Positions 25,431-35,058 of a stretch of DNA of 64,000 nucleotides are shown one piece after another (within the stretch, counting starts at the first letter, position 1; each line of letters begins with the position of its first letter). This stretch comes from Bacteroidota bacterium. GTDB taxonomy: Bacteria > Bacteroidota > Bacteroidia > AKYH767-A > 2013-40CM-41-45. The notes beneath the pieces are model-generated. The model was not told the DNA's origin and ran no database searches. It saw only the letters and a list, made by a program, of their open reading frames with translations. The stretch spans positions 2,662,193 through 2,726,192 of the forward strand of contig JADJON010000001.1 in assembly GCA_016713765.1 (NCBI GenBank). The letters are read 5' to 3'. Made by a program: the position numbers and the translations under genes.

Positions 25431-27392
25431 TTATTTTTCTGATGCCAGGGATACTCCCCCTTTTAGGATGCGGTCACGTGCCGCAAGGGCATTTTGGTTA
25501 ACAGGATCTCTGGAAAGGATATCGTTCAAAATCTGCAAGGCCTGTGCCCGTTCTCCTTGCCGGTATCTTACAATAGCCAGGTTGTACAACGCTTGCACAT
25601 TTCCCGGATCCTGACGCAGGAATCTCTCCAGAAAGGTTTCAGCCTCTGCGAAACGACCATCGCGCAGGCAAATCAGAGCCAGATTATTATCGGTTACAGG
25701 ACTTGGTGGTAACGAACGGAAAATCGCTTCCGCTTCTCTCCACCTTCCCTCCTGCATCTTGATAACGCCCAATACAGCTTTTGCTTCCCTATTCCCGTCG
25801 TGGTAGGCCAATGACTTTTCAAACAGCCTGCGTGCGTCATCAAATCGATTAGTACTGGAATAACATTTGCCCAATTCGAATGCGATTTCAGAAGCTAATA
25901 TTCGATCACGGTCGGTTTCGATTACACCTGATGGGACTTTTTCTAAAATCCGTATCGCATTATCAATCTCTCCCTTCGCTTTGAGTAACCGAGCGAACCG
26001 AAGTCCGGCTTCCAGATCTTCCGGAATTTCCTGCAGCAGGCTGGTGAAATATCCGATAGCTGCTGCGGTGTCCTTCCGAAGTAGCGCCAGCGAAGCCAAC
26101 TCCCGCGACAAACTTGCAGGACGATAGAGCCCCCACTGCTCAGCCTTCGATAAGTGTTCGACCGACGTCTGGTATGTTCCCGCATACTTTCCAGCCTCCC
26201 AACCGTTCTTTCTACTTTCTCCCGCCAAGTGATTGTAGGCCTGCTCACCCCTCCAGGTATGCCAATGCACGATGGCGCTATGGATTGAAAAAAGAATTAA
26301 CCCTCCATAGAGGACCAGGAACCATCGTCCGCGTGCGGTCCGATGATTGGGACGCGACAACAAGATCGGGCCCAACCGTACGTACTGTCGCTTCAAGACC
26401 CGTAACGAAATTACCAGTCCGAATGCCAGTAATATTCCAAGAGTAATGGCCAATAGAAAAGGAACCGCGTCGTATAAACCCCTGTAAATGACTATAAATA
26501 CGATTGCAGCGATCAATAGCACAGCATCCTCCTGCCAGGAAAAATCAAATTTTCTTTTGCCCGACTTCGATGCAACGCGGGTAAAAAACCCGGAAGGCTG
26601 ACCAAAACCGAATTCCAACGCTCCTTCAGGACATACCTGAACACAATCCAGATCTTTCAGGCAGTTTGTATCCATGACACGTCCATATGCATTCACCTCA
26701 CGATGAACCTGGATGTGTGAATCGCAGACCGAAGTGCAAATGCCGCAGCTCGTACAATTACCTTTTAACAGGATCTTTCCGGGTGCTACACGATCCGCCA
26801 CTGAAAACAGCATTCCATACGGACAGGCATATTGACAAAACGTCCGGCTCCCCAGAACATAAACCACAAATCCTCCACAAACCAGGAACGTAAGAAGCGT
26901 AATGCCAATGGACGGAAGATTTCTCCAGAAATCTGTCGTAACAAATGATGCCCAATTGCTTGAGGCACCCGCAATATGAATTGAAACAGCGGGTTGCCCC
27001 ATGAACATCCGTTCCAGCTGCGGCAACAAGAATAAGTAAATCACAGCCCCAACCGGAATCCAATAAAATGTCCGTGAACGAATATGCCGAGGCTTGATCT
27101 TAAGCTTTCTCAGTATCCAGGCGCTTGCATCCTGAAGAGCAAGCATATGGCACATCCAGGAGCAAAAAAATCGCCCGAAGAGCAAGGTGGAAACCATGGC
27201 AAGGCCCATAAAAATGAAGCCTGCCGTCAGAATTCCAAGATGAAGCGTGTATAACACTTCATTGAATTCAAGCGGCGCTAAAGTCTTACCTGCGATCTTC
27301 CAATGCGCAATGTGCAAGCCCATCAGCAGATATACGGAAGCCAGACTGATCACCCGCCATCTGGCATAATCCGTACCCTGCTTTAGCGGCAT
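25431..27392 (-). CDS. NapH-like 4Fe-4S membrane protein fused to TPR repeats
   Basis: A 653-residue fusion. Residues 1-330: membrane helices with Fe-S cysteine motifs of the NapH/NosR/CcoG polyferredoxin type. CSWMC and CQYACP are the paired CxxxC(P) motifs after helices, and two 4Fe-4S clusters are seen in CTSCGICTSVC and CLKDLDCVQVCP. Two or three more helices follow, near residues 275-370. Residues about 390-640: five or more TPR units (LEAGLRFARLLKAKGEIDNAIRIL, VQALYNLAIVRYRQGERAQALQIL). Such proteins pass quinol electrons toward the periplasm. The TPR half would be a docking surface for partner proteins. I do not know a named family with this full architecture. Confidence 0.82.
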   Translation of the reverse strand: MPLKQGTDYARWRVISLASVYLLMGLHIAHWKIAGKTLAPLEFNEVLYTLHLGILTAGFIFMGLAMVSTLLFGRFFCSWMCHMLALQDASAWILRKLKIKPRHIRSRTFYWIPVGAVIYLFLLPQLERMFMGQPAVSIHIAGASSNWASFVTTDFWRNLPSIGITLLTFLVCGGFVVYVLGSRTFCQYACPYGMLFSVADRVAPGKILLKGNCTSCGICTSVCDSHIQVHREVNAYGRVMDTNCLKDLDCVQVCPEGALEFGFGQPSGFFTRVASKSGKRKFDFSWQEDAVLLIAAIVFIVIYRGLYDAVPFLLAITLGILLAFGLVISLRVLKRQYVRLGPILLSRPNHRTARGRWFLVLYGGLILFSIHSAIVHWHTWRGEQAYNHLAGESRKNGWEAGKYAGTYQTSVEHLSKAEQWGLYRPASLSRELASLALLRKDTAAAIGYFTSLLQEIPEDLEAGLRFARLLKAKGEIDNAIRILEKVPSGVIETDRDRILASEIAFELGKCYSSTNRFDDARRLFEKSLAYHDGNREAKAVLGVIKMQEGRWREAEAIFRSLPPSPVTDNNLALICLRDGRFAEAETFLERFLRQDPGNVQALYNLAIVRYRQGERAQALQILNDILSRDPVNQNALAARDRILKGGVSLASEK

Positions 27393-27415
27393 CTGAATTC
27401 AGGATTTACGGCTGA

Positions 27416-29482
27416 TCATCGAAGGATCACCCGTCTGTGCAACCTGCCCTCGTTCGTTTCCAGTGTAAACAGGTATGTTCCAGCAGGCAACCCAACGAGA
27501 TCGAGTGTATGAGTCCATTCATTGCTACCAGACTGAACCACACGGGAAAAGAGCAACCTTCCGGCCAAATCGAATACGTTCATACCCATTTCGCCTAAAG
27601 TCGAACGTCCATTCACCCTGATTTGAAATACCCCATCGGAAGGATTGGGGGAGATCGTCAGCTTGAATTTCTCTTCCAACCCACCTCCAATACCGGTACA
27701 GGTTTCAACAAATACTTGTGATAAGGCTGGTTGACTTTCACACGTAATTCCTCCAACCTCTATTTCCCAATCATAAAGGAAGTAGTAATAGGAGGCCCCG
27801 GCACTGGAACCGGTGATAGATAAGGTATCCTGCAGGACATACGGATAAGTAACGCCCGCGTTGTTACGATAGAGGTTCGGTGTGCCGGAAACACCCAGCC
27901 GCAGATTGGTGCCGACCGGCACCTCTATTCCCAGGTCCTCTCTCGACATGCCATCCTGTATGTTAACAGTGACCGACTGGATGGTATTTCCGGTTGCATC
28001 TGATAGAAAGATCGTACGGGGTCCGTCCCCGTTCGCATAGAAAAGCGCGGATTTCAACAGGAAGGGTTTCAACGCGTCAAAAATCAAGTACTGCGTTCCG
28101 GTAAAGTAACTACCGCCACCGGTATTGTCCGGTTTTGCTCCATGGGAAATTACTCCCGGATGGTGCAAATGTTGAATTGCCTGGTAATAGGTAGATGCGG
28201 TCAGGGATGGCGTGGTCAACAAGTTTCCTGTTCCAGCTATCTGTCCTGCCGCATCCAGCCAAAGAATGTCGTTGCCGACCGCGCTTAAGATCGCACTGGT
28301 TCCGGAACATACGGTATCATCCATCACAACAGGTGGCAAGGGTGCCGCCATGGACGTGATCGTGACAGGATCAGAAGTGGCGGTCCCGCAATAGGTAGTA
28401 ACGGCTACCGAATAACTGCCGGCACTCACCCGAATCGATTGTGTCGTAGCACCAGTGGACCATACATAGGAAAGACCTGCATTCGCGGTCAGGGTTATGG
28501 AATCGGTTCCGCAAATCAACGTACTACGATCAGCACTGATCCTTGCAACCGGGTTGCCGGGAGCATCCTGTTGGGTCAGCGTAAAGGGCATGATCGTAAA
28601 ATTGTTCGATTCATTCATCTCGACGAAGAAATCGTGAGGATCCAATTCATAGACAATCCAATAGTCACCGTTGCAGGTTCCTGGAGGAATTTCAATGAAC
28701 ATGCCATTCAGGCTCTCGCTGTAGATATCGGTATAGCCAACGCTGCAGCCCTGTTCCACATCGGAACATCCGTATGAATTACCCAATCCGTAGTTCGGGA
28801 AATCGGCATTAAGCAAAACTGTTCCTTGTCCGAATACGGACTGGTCATCGCGACAATGCCCCTGATAGGTGCTACAGGAGCCATAATCCATCAGGCAAAA
28901 AGACTGCTTATGACCCCATCCAATCACACTCCACTTAAGCGGATCCGGCTCCAGGGGATCCTGAATCCTTAACGACATCCGTCCCCAATCATCCACATGC
29001 ATACTGCCCTGCTGATAGGTCATCGCACCAGCCACCCGGTCCCTGAAAGTCATTTGGTTGCCTGACTTGTGATAGACCCGCTGCCAAAGCAGTTGCTTCG
29101 CAACCTCTCCATTGGGGCACGTAAATGTCTGACTAGCGGGAGCTGTAAACGTATCCGTACCGCATACGAACCAATGTTCAGCATTCTGCTCTGCTTGTAC
29201 TGAAAATGGTCCATAACCGATATTGGGCGTACTACCAGTAACTCTTAAATGTCCATTGTCTGCGCCAGCGCCGGTTTGTGGATATTCTGTCGGGCCTCCG
29301 GCATAGTTTTCCAATCCATACCAGCTAATCGTCAAATCCGGCAACAAATCACAATCCGAGGAACCGGACCCCGGCGGACAAACACAACTTGTCGCATTTG
29401 TGATCGTACATTGGGCGGACGCCCTACCGGATGTTAACGCCGTAATGAACAACAAACAGAGTACCCGCTTTCCTATTCTCAT
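27416..29482 (-). CDS. Lysyl-oxidase-like T9SS cargo protein
   Basis: A 688-residue secreted protein. A signal peptide (VLCLLFITALTSGRASAQ) is followed by a lysyl-oxidase-like domain (about residues 30-310): FRDRVAGAMT, GSMHVDDWGRMSLR, WGHKQSFCLMDYGSC, SVGYTDIYSESLNGMFIEI and ELDPHDFFVEMNESNN. Two Ig-like repeats follow (ICGTDSITLTA, VCSGTSAILSA), then a lectin-like stretch and a T9SS type A sorting domain (LTISPNPSDGVFQIRV, FDLAGRLLFSR, LPAGTYLFTLET). The Lys and Tyr of the LTQ cofactor appear conserved, but of the three copper His of the family only one is clear. Activity is therefore uncertain. The start was set at MRIGKRVLCL (29482). It lies 23 bases upstream of the Fe-S/TPR gene. Confidence 0.8.
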   Translation of the reverse strand: MRIGKRVLCLLFITALTSGRASAQCTITNATSCVCPPGSGSSDCDLLPDLTISWYGLENYAGGPTEYPQTGAGADNGHLRVTGSTPNIGYGPFSVQAEQNAEHWFVCGTDTFTAPASQTFTCPNGEVAKQLLWQRVYHKSGNQMTFRDRVAGAMTYQQGSMHVDDWGRMSLRIQDPLEPDPLKWSVIGWGHKQSFCLMDYGSCSTYQGHCRDDQSVFGQGTVLLNADFPNYGLGNSYGCSDVEQGCSVGYTDIYSESLNGMFIEIPPGTCNGDYWIVYELDPHDFFVEMNESNNFTIMPFTLTQQDAPGNPVARISADRSTLICGTDSITLTANAGLSYVWSTGATTQSIRVSAGSYSVAVTTYCGTATSDPVTITSMAAPLPPVVMDDTVCSGTSAILSAVGNDILWLDAAGQIAGTGNLLTTPSLTASTYYQAIQHLHHPGVISHGAKPDNTGGGSYFTGTQYLIFDALKPFLLKSALFYANGDGPRTIFLSDATGNTIQSVTVNIQDGMSREDLGIEVPVGTNLRLGVSGTPNLYRNNAGVTYPYVLQDTLSITGSSAGASYYYFLYDWEIEVGGITCESQPALSQVFVETCTGIGGGLEEKFKLTISPNPSDGVFQIRVNGRSTLGEMGMNVFDLAGRLLFSRVVQSGSNEWTHTLDLVGLPAGTYLFTLETNEGRLHRRVILR

Positions 29483-29580
29483 GATTGGATTGATTTTAGA
29501 CGCTATTAAAATTATTGTCAATTCCCCCAATTCGTAATGAGTGGAATCAAACAGCGGAATACGAAAAGAAATACGAAAAC

Positions 29581-30021
29581 TCAGTTCCGGGAGCCCCAAT
29601 GGACTTTTTCACCAAACTTCCTGGTATTGTCCGTGAATTTGAGATACTGAAGTTGAACAAAAAAGAACCTACCCGTTAACTGATCGGAATATGGAAACCT
29701 ATCCTGATAAATCCGCTCAGGCGCTTCCGCATAGGAATCAGGAGAAACAATGACACCCGAAAACTGAACACCTTGAATATTGGCCGGCTGGAGTGGGTTG
29801 GAATGAATGGTTCCGGCGATTAAGACTCCCGCACACAACTGCGAACCGTGAATTGAATCTTCACCCGACTTGAAAACAAGCAGCTGCCTTTCCGGGTCAA
29901 ACGAATAGAAACAGTTGAAGCACCAGGGAATTCTTCTGCTTTCCAGAAAACACAGGGAAGCAATCTGACTGCTCTTGATGAATTCAGCGATTCGATCAGG
30001 TATCTGTTGCCTGACATCCAC
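29581..30021 (-). CDS. YhbP-like (UPF0306) FMN-binding split-barrel protein
   Basis: A 146-residue protein of the pyridoxamine-phosphate-oxidase-like split-barrel fold, most similar to the UPF0306/YhbP group. Landmarks: FIKSSQIASLCFLE, PWCFNCFYSFDPERQLLVF, AGTIHSNPLQPANIQGVQFSGVI, and the diagnostic C-terminus LKFTDNTRKFGEKVHW. The family function is unknown; FMN or a related cofactor is likely. It sits between two T9SS cargo genes on the same strand, with a 98-base gap to the downstream one. Confidence 0.8.
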   Translation of the reverse strand: MDVRQQIPDRIAEFIKSSQIASLCFLESRRIPWCFNCFYSFDPERQLLVFKSGEDSIHGSQLCAGVLIAGTIHSNPLQPANIQGVQFSGVIVSPDSYAEAPERIYQDRFPYSDQLTGRFFFVQLQYLKFTDNTRKFGEKVHWGSRN

Positions 30022-30065
30022 GGAGTGTCGAATAATAGAAATCGCCTTCCGATTTGCCCCCTTCC

Positions 30066-33000
30066 TTATTCGAACACTACCAATCTGGCAATTTCTCCGT
30101 ACTGATTCTTAAGTAAGTAACTACCGGCTTCAAGGTTACTGGTGGAAATAAAGGATGATGACCCATCATGCTTCAATACCAATTTCCCTTCCATGGAAAA
30201 TACGTCAACCGGTTCTGCCTTTGACATGTAGGCATTTTGACCGCGCACCACGGGATTGGGAATCAAACTGAAGTCCGTCAGCAACTGCGCGTAGTCGCGT
30301 TCGAAGATGGCGGTACGTGTAACGTCCACGTCGGCATGAATCACGATGGTGGGGGTAACCTCGTCCGTTTCCTGCCAACGCACGAATTTGTAGCCGGGTA
30401 AGGCATGAGCAGTGATCGTAAGCGGAAGTTCCTGGTAATAAATGCCGGTCCACGGATAAACCGAATTACTTACACCCGGCAGCTGGTCATTGATCTGCAG
30501 ACTGTTCACCTCAAGCTGGCCATGTTGCGGGGAGGATACATCAACAGTCAGGACATGACGGTCGGTGAAGCCCAGTCGCGTGGCAAGATCATCCATCAGA
30601 TAGTCGCGGCGCTGGTTCACGAAATCGCGCATCTTATCGAATCCGCTTTGCCAGGATGCTACATCGCGCGGAGTATTCCAGCGGTCAATGTGCCGTTGGA
30701 TAACCGGGGATAGAAGATTTTCCGCCTTATCCATCTCTTCCAGGATATGGCTTTCCCGGAAATTGGAATTGAGCACATCGCAGAAGCGGTTACCGAAACG
30801 GATCTTATACTTGTCGTTCTCCCAGAAGCGCCGGATGAATCCGTCGTGTACATGCGTTGGCAGATAGGTCACGATATCAAAGTTGGCATTGAAAAACGCG
30901 TTGTCGAAGTCTTCCGCGATCCAGCGCCACCGTCCGTCGTGCCCCATGTTCGGACTGTTCTCCCCTTCTCCGCTTCGCACCCGCCAGTAAAATTGGTTAT
31001 GGTCCGCGGTGGTCTTGTTCATGAATAGCGTCGAGATCCAATAGTCGGTGAAGTTGTCCACGTCTATCATGGTCTCGAGCTTGGCATAAATCGAATCGGT
31101 CCGGATATCCTGGCCGTGCACCGTACTCATGAGTGATTGGAATAAAGTCACATCGCCGTCGTGACCTTCAATCAACTGGAACGGTCCGTCGAGGTTATCC
31201 TCCATCATGACCAGGGAATCTTCGGGTATGTTGTAGATCCGGGATAGATGTTTGACATCGTTCAACTCGCGCAGGTCATGAACACCCCAGTATTCACCAT
31301 TCAAGAATAGCTCTGTCAATTCATACGCCTGATATTTCAGGTTGAGTTTGTTGAACAACGACTGCGCCAGCGCGTCCCGGCACATGACATTTTCGGGACC
31401 ACCCCATTCGTTTCCATTCTGGCGCAGGATGAAACGCTTGAATTCATCGATCGGTATGGAAGTACCCGGCACGCGCAAACCCGGGAAGAACGCATACTCG
31501 AACTCATTTTCGGTATCGTACTCCGTACGTCCATAGACCGTCAGGGGCTTCTGGCCCAAACTTCTGATCCACTGACCACGAACGCGGAGACCCGCATCCT
31601 GACTGAACGCGCGCTCTCCGCCCCCTGCCTCGAAATATTCGATATGGATGGGTCGTTCGGAAATTCGCCCGGTCATTTCATAATTTCCTGTAAAGGAGTA
31701 TCCGGTGAAAGCTGCGCCGGGAATATAGATGCCGTTGTAGAAATCAAACAGGCCGGACGGATTGGTCGCAATCGAAATGACCGGTAATGGAAATGTTCCG
31801 CGGGTAGCGGCCGAATCAATGAAGTAGCTGCGCGTCTTGACCGGACCAAGTCCTCCACCGGGCGTATAAACCCGTGCGCGAACGATCTGTTGCCGCATGA
31901 CACTACCATTCGGCTTTGCCCAAAACACCGGGTTGGGGCCGATCTGACTTGTCGGCGCGGTTCTGACATAACAATAGGGCGCCTGAGCCTCCGTCGTGGA
32001 CGTCACATTCTGCTCTTGCAAACCGGGCGGAATACTGTCGCCGGCCAGGGACAAGGGTCCCGAATACAGAAAGGATCGGTCGGTCGGTTCGCTGCCGTCG
32101 AGGGTATAGTAAATGAGAGAACCCGCGGGCGCGGAGAGCGATAACGTAACGGGCTGAAGATAAAATCCGGCTTCAGCGGAAAAGTCAGCTTTGATCGTGG
32201 TGTCGCCTACCGGCAGGATGGTAAAGGGCAGTTCATTTTTCGCCATCCTGGTTGGAACATCATGATCGAGTACCTGGAATACACAACGGGTGGAGTACGT
32301 ATTCGGCACTTGCCATAACCACTTTTCCTCTTGTGCAGGTATGTCTTGTGCCAGTACTTGCCACGTCAAACCACCATCCGGGGAGAATTTCAGGTCCACC
32401 GACCGGATCGAATCACCCGCCGCCCAATAGGTCATCAACAGGGAGTCGCCATTAAGACTGGTGACGGAATTCGGCAACCCGAGACGAAGCGTAAATGGAT
32501 CCTCCTGTAAGCCGCCCAGCGGGAACAAGGCTCCGAGCGGCTGACCGTGACTTCCGGCAGTTTGACAGGACGAACCGAAACGTAAGCGATAATCATCCGA
32601 TGCGGCATCCAGGAAGGAAGGATCACGGGAAAAGATGTGCCGGGAATTGTCGGTCATGCCTTCAATATCGCTGTAGCGCATTTCAAGGCTACCAGTGGAA
32701 TTGAGATAATAGGGACCCTCTAACGGCGACCAGATGATGTTATCATAGGCCTCCGCCTTACCACCACCCAGTCCTGCATTTTTCTCCACGCACTCGATCG
32801 CGTATTCACAATCGTAAAAGGTATTCTGATGGATCAGCGCATGAGAATTGTCTTTTACAGCGACACCAGCGCCCGTTCGATAGATCAAGGTACCTGTGAT
32901 CTCCACGAATTGCGCGCCTTCCCCTACTGACACACCTTTATCGCTGATGTCGTGAATCAGGCATTGCTCCACCTTCCCGATGGAACCCGGTGGTTGAAAA

Positions 33001-33665
33001 TCGACCTTCCCAAAATCAATGGCGTCGATGTTGGTACCTCGTCCATAACGAATGGTGGTACGACGAATGACCGTACCTGCCGGGGAATTGTCGAAGTCGA
33101 TCGCGTCGGCCGTGGTAAACTCAAAGAGACAATCTTCTACGGTGGAAAGGCTTCGAACAAGGTTGATCTCGTAGTAATTCGAAACATGACAGCGACCCAT
33201 ATAGACAAACTGCGCATCGAGTGAAAAGACAATCGGCGCATCTCCCTGGTGATAATCGTGGAAATAACTGTCTTGCAAATCAGCCGTTGCTCCGTTCCAG
33301 ATCTTGGTCTGGCCTCCGTATAATTCTGCAAAATGATATTCGACTGCACTGCCGGTATCGCGTACTTCAATCTTTCCCCATTGCTCACCGGCAATTACCG
33401 GAAGCACTTGCACCGGCGAGACGTTCGTTCCCATGAGCCGCACTCCACCACCACCGGAAGCATGGATGGAGGCGCCTTTCGACATCTTCAGGACAGAACC
33501 CGCGGCTACCGTCAGTACTTTACCCGGATTGATGGTGACCTCCCGGTCGACCAGAATCGTACCTGACCAGGTTGTATCGCTCAAGATCATCCATTGAGCA
33601 AAGGTGAGGTTTGGAAAAAGAACCGGTAAAAGCGGCAATAGCAGCCGCAATAAAATTCGCTTCAT
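30066..33665 (-). CDS. CotH-kinase T9SS cargo with beta-helix and chitobiase-type domains
   Basis: A 1199-residue secreted protein. Order: signal peptide (residues 1-23); right-handed parallel beta-helix (about 25-390; repeated short strands such as VEDCLFEFTTADAIDFDNS and SHALIHQNTFYDCEYAIEC); an Ig-like region; a chitobiase C-terminal-like segment (IYYTLDGSEPTDRSFLYSG); a CotH protein-kinase-like domain (about 620-1010; LRVRGQWIRSLGQKPLTVYGR, LFLNGEYWGVHDLRELND, WRWIAEDFDNAF, matching CotH nucleotide-binding positions); a repeat-type beta domain (GYKFVRWQE); and a T9SS sorting domain (FSLIPNPVVRGQNAYM, LEAGSYLLKNQYGEIARLVVFE). CotH kinases phosphorylate coat proteins in Bacillus; the target here is unknown. 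Confidence 0.87.
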   Translation of the reverse strand: MKRILLRLLLPLLPVLFPNLTFAQWMILSDTTWSGTILVDREVTINPGKVLTVAAGSVLKMSKGASIHASGGGGVRLMGTNVSPVQVLPVIAGEQWGKIEVRDTGSAVEYHFAELYGGQTKIWNGATADLQDSYFHDYHQGDAPIVFSLDAQFVYMGRCHVSNYYEINLVRSLSTVEDCLFEFTTADAIDFDNSPAGTVIRRTTIRYGRGTNIDAIDFGKVDFQPPGSIGKVEQCLIHDISDKGVSVGEGAQFVEITGTLIYRTGAGVAVKDNSHALIHQNTFYDCEYAIECVEKNAGLGGGKAEAYDNIIWSPLEGPYYLNSTGSLEMRYSDIEGMTDNSRHIFSRDPSFLDAASDDYRLRFGSSCQTAGSHGQPLGALFPLGGLQEDPFTLRLGLPNSVTSLNGDSLLMTYWAAGDSIRSVDLKFSPDGGLTWQVLAQDIPAQEEKWLWQVPNTYSTRCVFQVLDHDVPTRMAKNELPFTILPVGDTTIKADFSAEAGFYLQPVTLSLSAPAGSLIYYTLDGSEPTDRSFLYSGPLSLAGDSIPPGLQEQNVTSTTEAQAPYCYVRTAPTSQIGPNPVFWAKPNGSVMRQQIVRARVYTPGGGLGPVKTRSYFIDSAATRGTFPLPVISIATNPSGLFDFYNGIYIPGAAFTGYSFTGNYEMTGRISERPIHIEYFEAGGGERAFSQDAGLRVRGQWIRSLGQKPLTVYGRTEYDTENEFEYAFFPGLRVPGTSIPIDEFKRFILRQNGNEWGGPENVMCRDALAQSLFNKLNLKYQAYELTELFLNGEYWGVHDLRELNDVKHLSRIYNIPEDSLVMMEDNLDGPFQLIEGHDGDVTLFQSLMSTVHGQDIRTDSIYAKLETMIDVDNFTDYWISTLFMNKTTADHNQFYWRVRSGEGENSPNMGHDGRWRWIAEDFDNAFFNANFDIVTYLPTHVHDGFIRRFWENDKYKIRFGNRFCDVLNSNFRESHILEEMDKAENLLSPVIQRHIDRWNTPRDVASWQSGFDKMRDFVNQRRDYLMDDLATRLGFTDRHVLTVDVSSPQHGQLEVNSLQINDQLPGVSNSVYPWTGIYYQELPLTITAHALPGYKFVRWQETDEVTPTIVIHADVDVTRTAIFERDYAQLLTDFSLIPNPVVRGQNAYMSKAEPVDVFSMEGKLVLKHDGSSSFISTSNLEAGSYLLKNQYGEIARLVVFE

Positions 33666-33741
33666 TTCACAGTGTTCAGAGCGGAATCAATTCCTTACAC
33701 TGCGAAAGTTAAGTCAGAATAAAATACGAGTAAAGTGTTGG

Positions 33742-35052
33742 TTAAATTTTTGACTTTTCAAGTAAAAATCGCCGTAATTCGGAAAATTCCGCCTTCATCC
33801 GGACAGCTTGTTTCTCTTTTCGGATTACTTCAGCCAAAGCACCCGGAACCTCCGGAGAACGACCGGATATCGCCTCTACCGCTTCGATAAATTTCGAAGG
33901 GTGCGCAGTGCCCAGCACGATGCCGGGATGCAGAGAACCATTTTGCTTAACGTACTGCTCCCAACCATACAAGCCGACAGCGGCATGCGGCTCTGTGAGG
34001 TAATGACATTCATCCCAACACAGGCGCATAAGGCGCGCGGTCGTGGCCTCGTCGGCAGTAGCGGCAAAGATCATTTTCCGCATCGCCTCAAGGTCGTTAC
34101 CGAACAAGGCTGTCATCCGCCAAAAGTTGCTTGGGTTGCCGACGTCCATCGCGTTGGACATGGTCGAAACGGAAGCTCGTGGCTTGAACTCCCCGGTGTG
34201 GAGGTACTCCGGGACGACATCGTTGCTGTTCGTCGCTGCAACAAAACGATGCACGCCCAAGCCCATCATCCAGGCAAGGATTCCTGCGGTCAGGTTGCCG
34301 AAATTCCCGGATGGCACGACAAATACAGGATCAGCCGACCCGGTCGGCAGCTGCGCCACTGCCCGGAAATAATAAAAAATCTGGGGAACCAGGCGAGCAA
34401 TGCTGATGCTGTTCGCCGAAGAGAGTCGCAAGGAACCACGCAATTCAGGATCGAGGAAGGCCTCTTTCACCAATCGTTGGCAATCATCAAAAGCCCCGTC
34501 CACTTCAAGGGCCGTAATGTTATTACCCCAGGTCGTCAACTGCTTCTCCTGCCATTCACTCACTTTTCCCGAGGGATAAAGAATCACGACATCAATTCCC
34601 GGAACATTCCAGAAGCCGCTGGCTACCGCGCTTCCGGTATCACCGGATGTGGCGACGAGAATCGTTAGTTTCCTGGATTCACCTTTGTTGAGATAAGCCA
34701 TCAAGCGGGCCATGAAGCGCGCGCCGACATCCTTGAAGGCCAGCGTTGGGCCATGAAAGAGCTCCAACATATAAGTTTGGTCGCGCAACCGTACCAGCGG
34801 AGTATCGAACGGATATGCGTCCTGGCACATGGTCTCGAGATCCGACGCAGGAATTTCGTCACCGAACCAGGCTTTGGATACTATCGAAGCGATCTCCGGC
34901 AACGACATGGAACGCATCGCTTCGATCATCGGCTGAGGCAAGACAGGGATCCGTTCGGGCATGAAGAGGCCATTGTCAGGGGGCAATCCCAACAATACCG
35001 CATCCCGGAGACTGAAAGGATGATTTGGATCCTTCGTAGAAAAATAGCGCAT
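33742..35052 (-). CDS. thrC: Threonine synthase
   Basis: A 436-residue PLP-dependent enzyme converting O-phosphohomoserine to threonine. The N-terminus MRYFSTKDPNHPFSLRDAVLLGLPPDNGLFMPE is of the long ThrC type. The Schiff-base lysine is in LAFKDVGARFMAR, and the phosphate-binding loop is ILVATSGDTGSAVASGF. The glycine-rich VPSGNFGNLTAGILA is also present. It is last in the thrA-thrB-thrC order and starts six bases after thrB. Confidence 0.96.
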   Translation of the reverse strand: MRYFSTKDPNHPFSLRDAVLLGLPPDNGLFMPERIPVLPQPMIEAMRSMSLPEIASIVSKAWFGDEIPASDLETMCQDAYPFDTPLVRLRDQTYMLELFHGPTLAFKDVGARFMARLMAYLNKGESRKLTILVATSGDTGSAVASGFWNVPGIDVVILYPSGKVSEWQEKQLTTWGNNITALEVDGAFDDCQRLVKEAFLDPELRGSLRLSSANSISIARLVPQIFYYFRAVAQLPTGSADPVFVVPSGNFGNLTAGILAWMMGLGVHRFVAATNSNDVVPEYLHTGEFKPRASVSTMSNAMDVGNPSNFWRMTALFGNDLEAMRKMIFAATADEATTARLMRLCWDECHYLTEPHAAVGLYGWEQYVKQNGSLHPGIVLGTAHPSKFIEAVEAISGRSPEVPGALAEVIRKEKQAVRMKAEFSELRRFLLEKSKI

Positions 35053-35058
35053 ACTCGT

